From Spirochaetaceae bacterium (lineage in GTDB: Bacteria; Spirochaetota; Spirochaetia; B11-G9), in the NCBI GenBank assembly GCA_030600745.1, contig JAUVLL010000129.1, forward strand, positions 1-8,400: a stretch of 8,400 nt of DNA. The letters are read 5' to 3'. Position numbers and translations under genes: made by a program. Positions within the stretch are counted from its first letter, which is position 1. Each line of letters begins with the position of its first letter. This document shows, piece by piece, positions 6,886 through 8,400 of the stretch. The notes under the pieces are model-generated. The model made no database searches. It saw only the letters and a program-made list of their open reading frames with translations, and was not told the origin of the DNA.

Positions 6886-8191
6886 AATTCGTTTTTTATT
6901 ATTAATTATTGGAACCTTCTTTATCCCCAATATTCTTATTATGATGATTATATGGTTTTCTTTCGGTGGTATCGATAATATGAGAAGCACCCATGAGCAG
7001 TTTAATCAGTATTATTGCTTATATGAATATACAAATACTGAAGTAGAGAGAGAAGTTTTTACTGATTATATTGAGAGTTTACCAAATGAAATGAATGCAA
7101 GACTACTTGATTCAGAAAAACAGAACGGCCATTTAATTTTTACAGAATTAATCGAAGAAAATCAAAACAGCATAAATCCAAAAATAACTCTTGAAGCATT
7201 AACTGTTTCCTTTAAAGACGGTACTGCTGCTGTTCTTGTAATTAACAGGCCTCTTGCTGATAAATATTCCATTTTCAGGAACAGCCCCTTTCGTTTTGTA
7301 TTTCCTCTAATTCTTTTTTCTGTAGTTACGATTCTCTCACTTTTTATTATCAGGTCAATAAACAGATCTTTAAGGAATATAGAGGAAGCAACAAGAAAGG
7401 TTGCAGAGGGTGATTTTGAGTTTGAATTGGAAGCTAAAGGAAACGATTCAATTGCTTCCTTAACCCGTTCATTTAATACAATGCGACTTAAGGTCAAAGA
7501 TGAATATGACAGACGAGCCAGATTTTTTATGGCTGTTTCTCATGATCTTAAAACACCACTGGCCTCAATAAGTGGTTATGCTGATGCTATTTTGGAGGGA
7601 TATGCAGGGGATAAAAAAACTCTGGATAAGTATATGGAGATAATTCGTTTAAAGACAAATTTGCTATCGGAAAGAATCTCTCATTTAATCCATTTCGTGA
7701 AGCTTGAAACCAGAGACTGGAAGGCATCTTTTGAACCTGTTCCATTAAAAAGTTTTCTTTTCCAGCTTTCAGAATCTTTTGAAATAGAGGCTGGAATTTA
7801 TAACTATAAATTTGAATCCAAACTGGATATCCAGGAAGAACTGGAAATTAATATGGATTCTGAACTTGTAACACGAAGTCTGGAAAATCTAATGTATAAT
7901 GCCTACAGATATTCATATTCAGAATCATTAATATCTTTCTTTGTTTATACGGAAGATGATAATGTTGTTGTTTCTATAGTAAACAGGGGAGATGGTATCC
8001 TCCCTGAAGATCTGCCGAATATCTTTGAACCATTTTATCGGGGTTCAAAAGGAAGGAATGATGAAGGATTTGGTCTGGGTCTTGCAAATGTGGCAGCTGT
8101 AATTAAATCCCATGGCTGGGAAATCCATGTGGATTCGGAGTTAAAAAAAGAGACAACGTTTACAATTAAAATTCCGATTAAATCGCTGTAG
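6875..8191 (+). CDS. Membrane sensor histidine kinase (HAMP-HisKA-HATPase), partner of the adjacent response regulator
   Basis: This 438-residue inner-membrane kinase has a transmembrane segment at about 7-28, a periplasmic sensor of roughly 110 residues (29-138) that I do not recognise, a second segment at 139-160, and HAMP at about 160-212. The HisKA domain has phospho-acceptor His223 in SHDLKTPL. The catalytic domain carries an N-box with Asn338 and Asn342, a G1 region VNRGDGI (369-375), an F-box IFEPFYRG (383-390) and a G2 box GFGLGL (398-403). The usual G1 Asp is Asn370; many functional kinases carry Asn there, so I do not regard it as inactive. The start overlaps the regulator's end and is preceded by AAGGAAA (6861-6867). 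The periplasmic sensor could monitor the cargo or state of the transporter encoded upstream. Confidence 0.94.
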   Translation: MNLKIRFLLLIIGTFFIPNILIMMIIWFSFGGIDNMRSTHEQFNQYYCLYEYTNTEVEREVFTDYIESLPNEMNARLLDSEKQNGHLIFTELIEENQNSINPKITLEALTVSFKDGTAAVLVINRPLADKYSIFRNSPFRFVFPLILFSVVTILSLFIIRSINRSLRNIEEATRKVAEGDFEFELEAKGNDSIASLTRSFNTMRLKVKDEYDRRARFFMAVSHDLKTPLASISGYADAILEGYAGDKKTLDKYMEIIRLKTNLLSERISHLIHFVKLETRDWKASFEPVPLKSFLFQLSESFEIEAGIYNYKFESKLDIQEELEINMDSELVTRSLENLMYNAYRYSYSESLISFFVYTEDDNVVVSIVNRGDGILPEDLPNIFEPFYRGSKGRNDEGFGLGLANVAAVIKSHGWEIHVDSELKKETTFTIKIPIKSL

Positions 8192-8206
8192 AGACGTAGC
8201 GTGCGG

Positions 8207-8400
8207 TTATAAAATTTGGCTCAAAAATAATTTTGTCCGATCATGAGTAGGGCTTGTAAAAAAATGTTCCGGAGTTCCCACCTCAACAATCTTGCCGAAG
8301 TCCATAAATATAACTCTGTCTGCAACTTCTTTTGCAAAACCCATTTCATGGGTTACCACTACCATGGTCATTCCTTCTTTTGCAAGAGTTTTCATTACAT
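8207..8400 (-). CDS. C-terminal end of a polar amino-acid ABC transporter ATPase (GlnQ-like); 5' end outside the window
   Basis: The minus-strand frame is open from the right edge to the stop at 8207-8209, giving the last 63 residues. The Met at 8393-8395 is internal: the frame continues upstream (a Val codon at 8396-8398). The sequence has the H-loop His in VVVTHEMGFAKEVADRV, then VIFMDFGKIVEVGTPEHFF and the end TKLFLSQIL. These features are typical of ATPases of the GlnQ/HisP/ArtP polar amino-acid uptake family. Walker A, signature and Walker B would lie outside the window. It converges on the histidine kinase with 15 bases between stop codons and belongs to a separate transcription unit, unrelated to the LolA-type system. 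Confidence 0.93.
   Translation of the reverse strand, partial: VMKTLAKEGMTMVVVTHEMGFAKEVADRVIFMDFGKIVEVGTPEHFFTSPTHDRTKLFLSQIL

Noticed and set aside
7978..7998. Asn in place of the usual Asp in the kinase G1 box, considered as a sign of a dead kinase
   Set aside because: Other kinase motifs (His223, Asn338/Asn342, GFGLGL) are intact, and Asn at this position is common in active relatives.
8222..8235. CAAAA-ATAA-TTTTG inverted repeat considered as a terminator for the operon
   Set aside because: The stem has only one GC pair, lies within the convergent ATPase coding sequence and lacks a following T-run.

Overview
The window is AT-rich, densely packed bacterial DNA. It looks like the chromosome of a diderm bacterium, most likely a spirochaete. 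That assignment rests on protein style (a BamA-type barrel end, the LolA-like carrier, a lineage-type outer-membrane barrel with an acidic leader) and not on any rRNA or marker gene, so it is tentative.

Layout. Bases 1-135 are the C-terminal end of an outer-membrane barrel gene, probably of the BamA/Omp85 (surface antigen) family. Bases 136-366 hold no convincing gene. They contain a cluster of GC-richer direct repeats with a small hairpin, and the last copy runs into the Shine-Dalgarno sequence of the next gene. From 367 to 8191 there is one tight, co-directional block of seven genes: a LolD/MacB-type ABC ATPase (367-1062), two FtsX/MacB-type permeases (1059-2558, 2564-3901), a secreted periplasmic LolA-like protein (3958-4713), an outer-membrane beta-barrel (4728-6179), an OmpR-type response regulator (6181-6885) and a membrane sensor histidine kinase (6875-8191). 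Most junctions overlap or are 1-14 bases; the only larger gap (56 bases, before the LolA-like gene) contains a possible hairpin. From 8207 to the window end, on the minus strand, lies the C-terminal end of a polar amino-acid ABC transporter ATPase that converges on the kinase gene.

How the genes fit together. The block encodes one candidate component for every layer of the envelope: a cytoplasmic motor, an inner-membrane permease pair with large periplasmic domains, a periplasmic carrier with a lipid-binding LolA-type fold, and an outer-membrane barrel. It also carries its own two-component system. The simplest reading is a dedicated trans-envelope transport route for lipoprotein, lipid or another hydrophobic cargo, coupled to a signalling pair that may sense its substrate or envelope state. 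The cargo cannot be read from sequence.

The most striking unexplained detail is a short acidic motif, DEDSLFG followed by small/acidic residues. It occurs in the periplasmic domain of the first permease and twice (DEDSLFG, DEDNLFG) just after the signal peptide of the outer-membrane barrel. This suggests a shared docking element on both sides of the periplasm.
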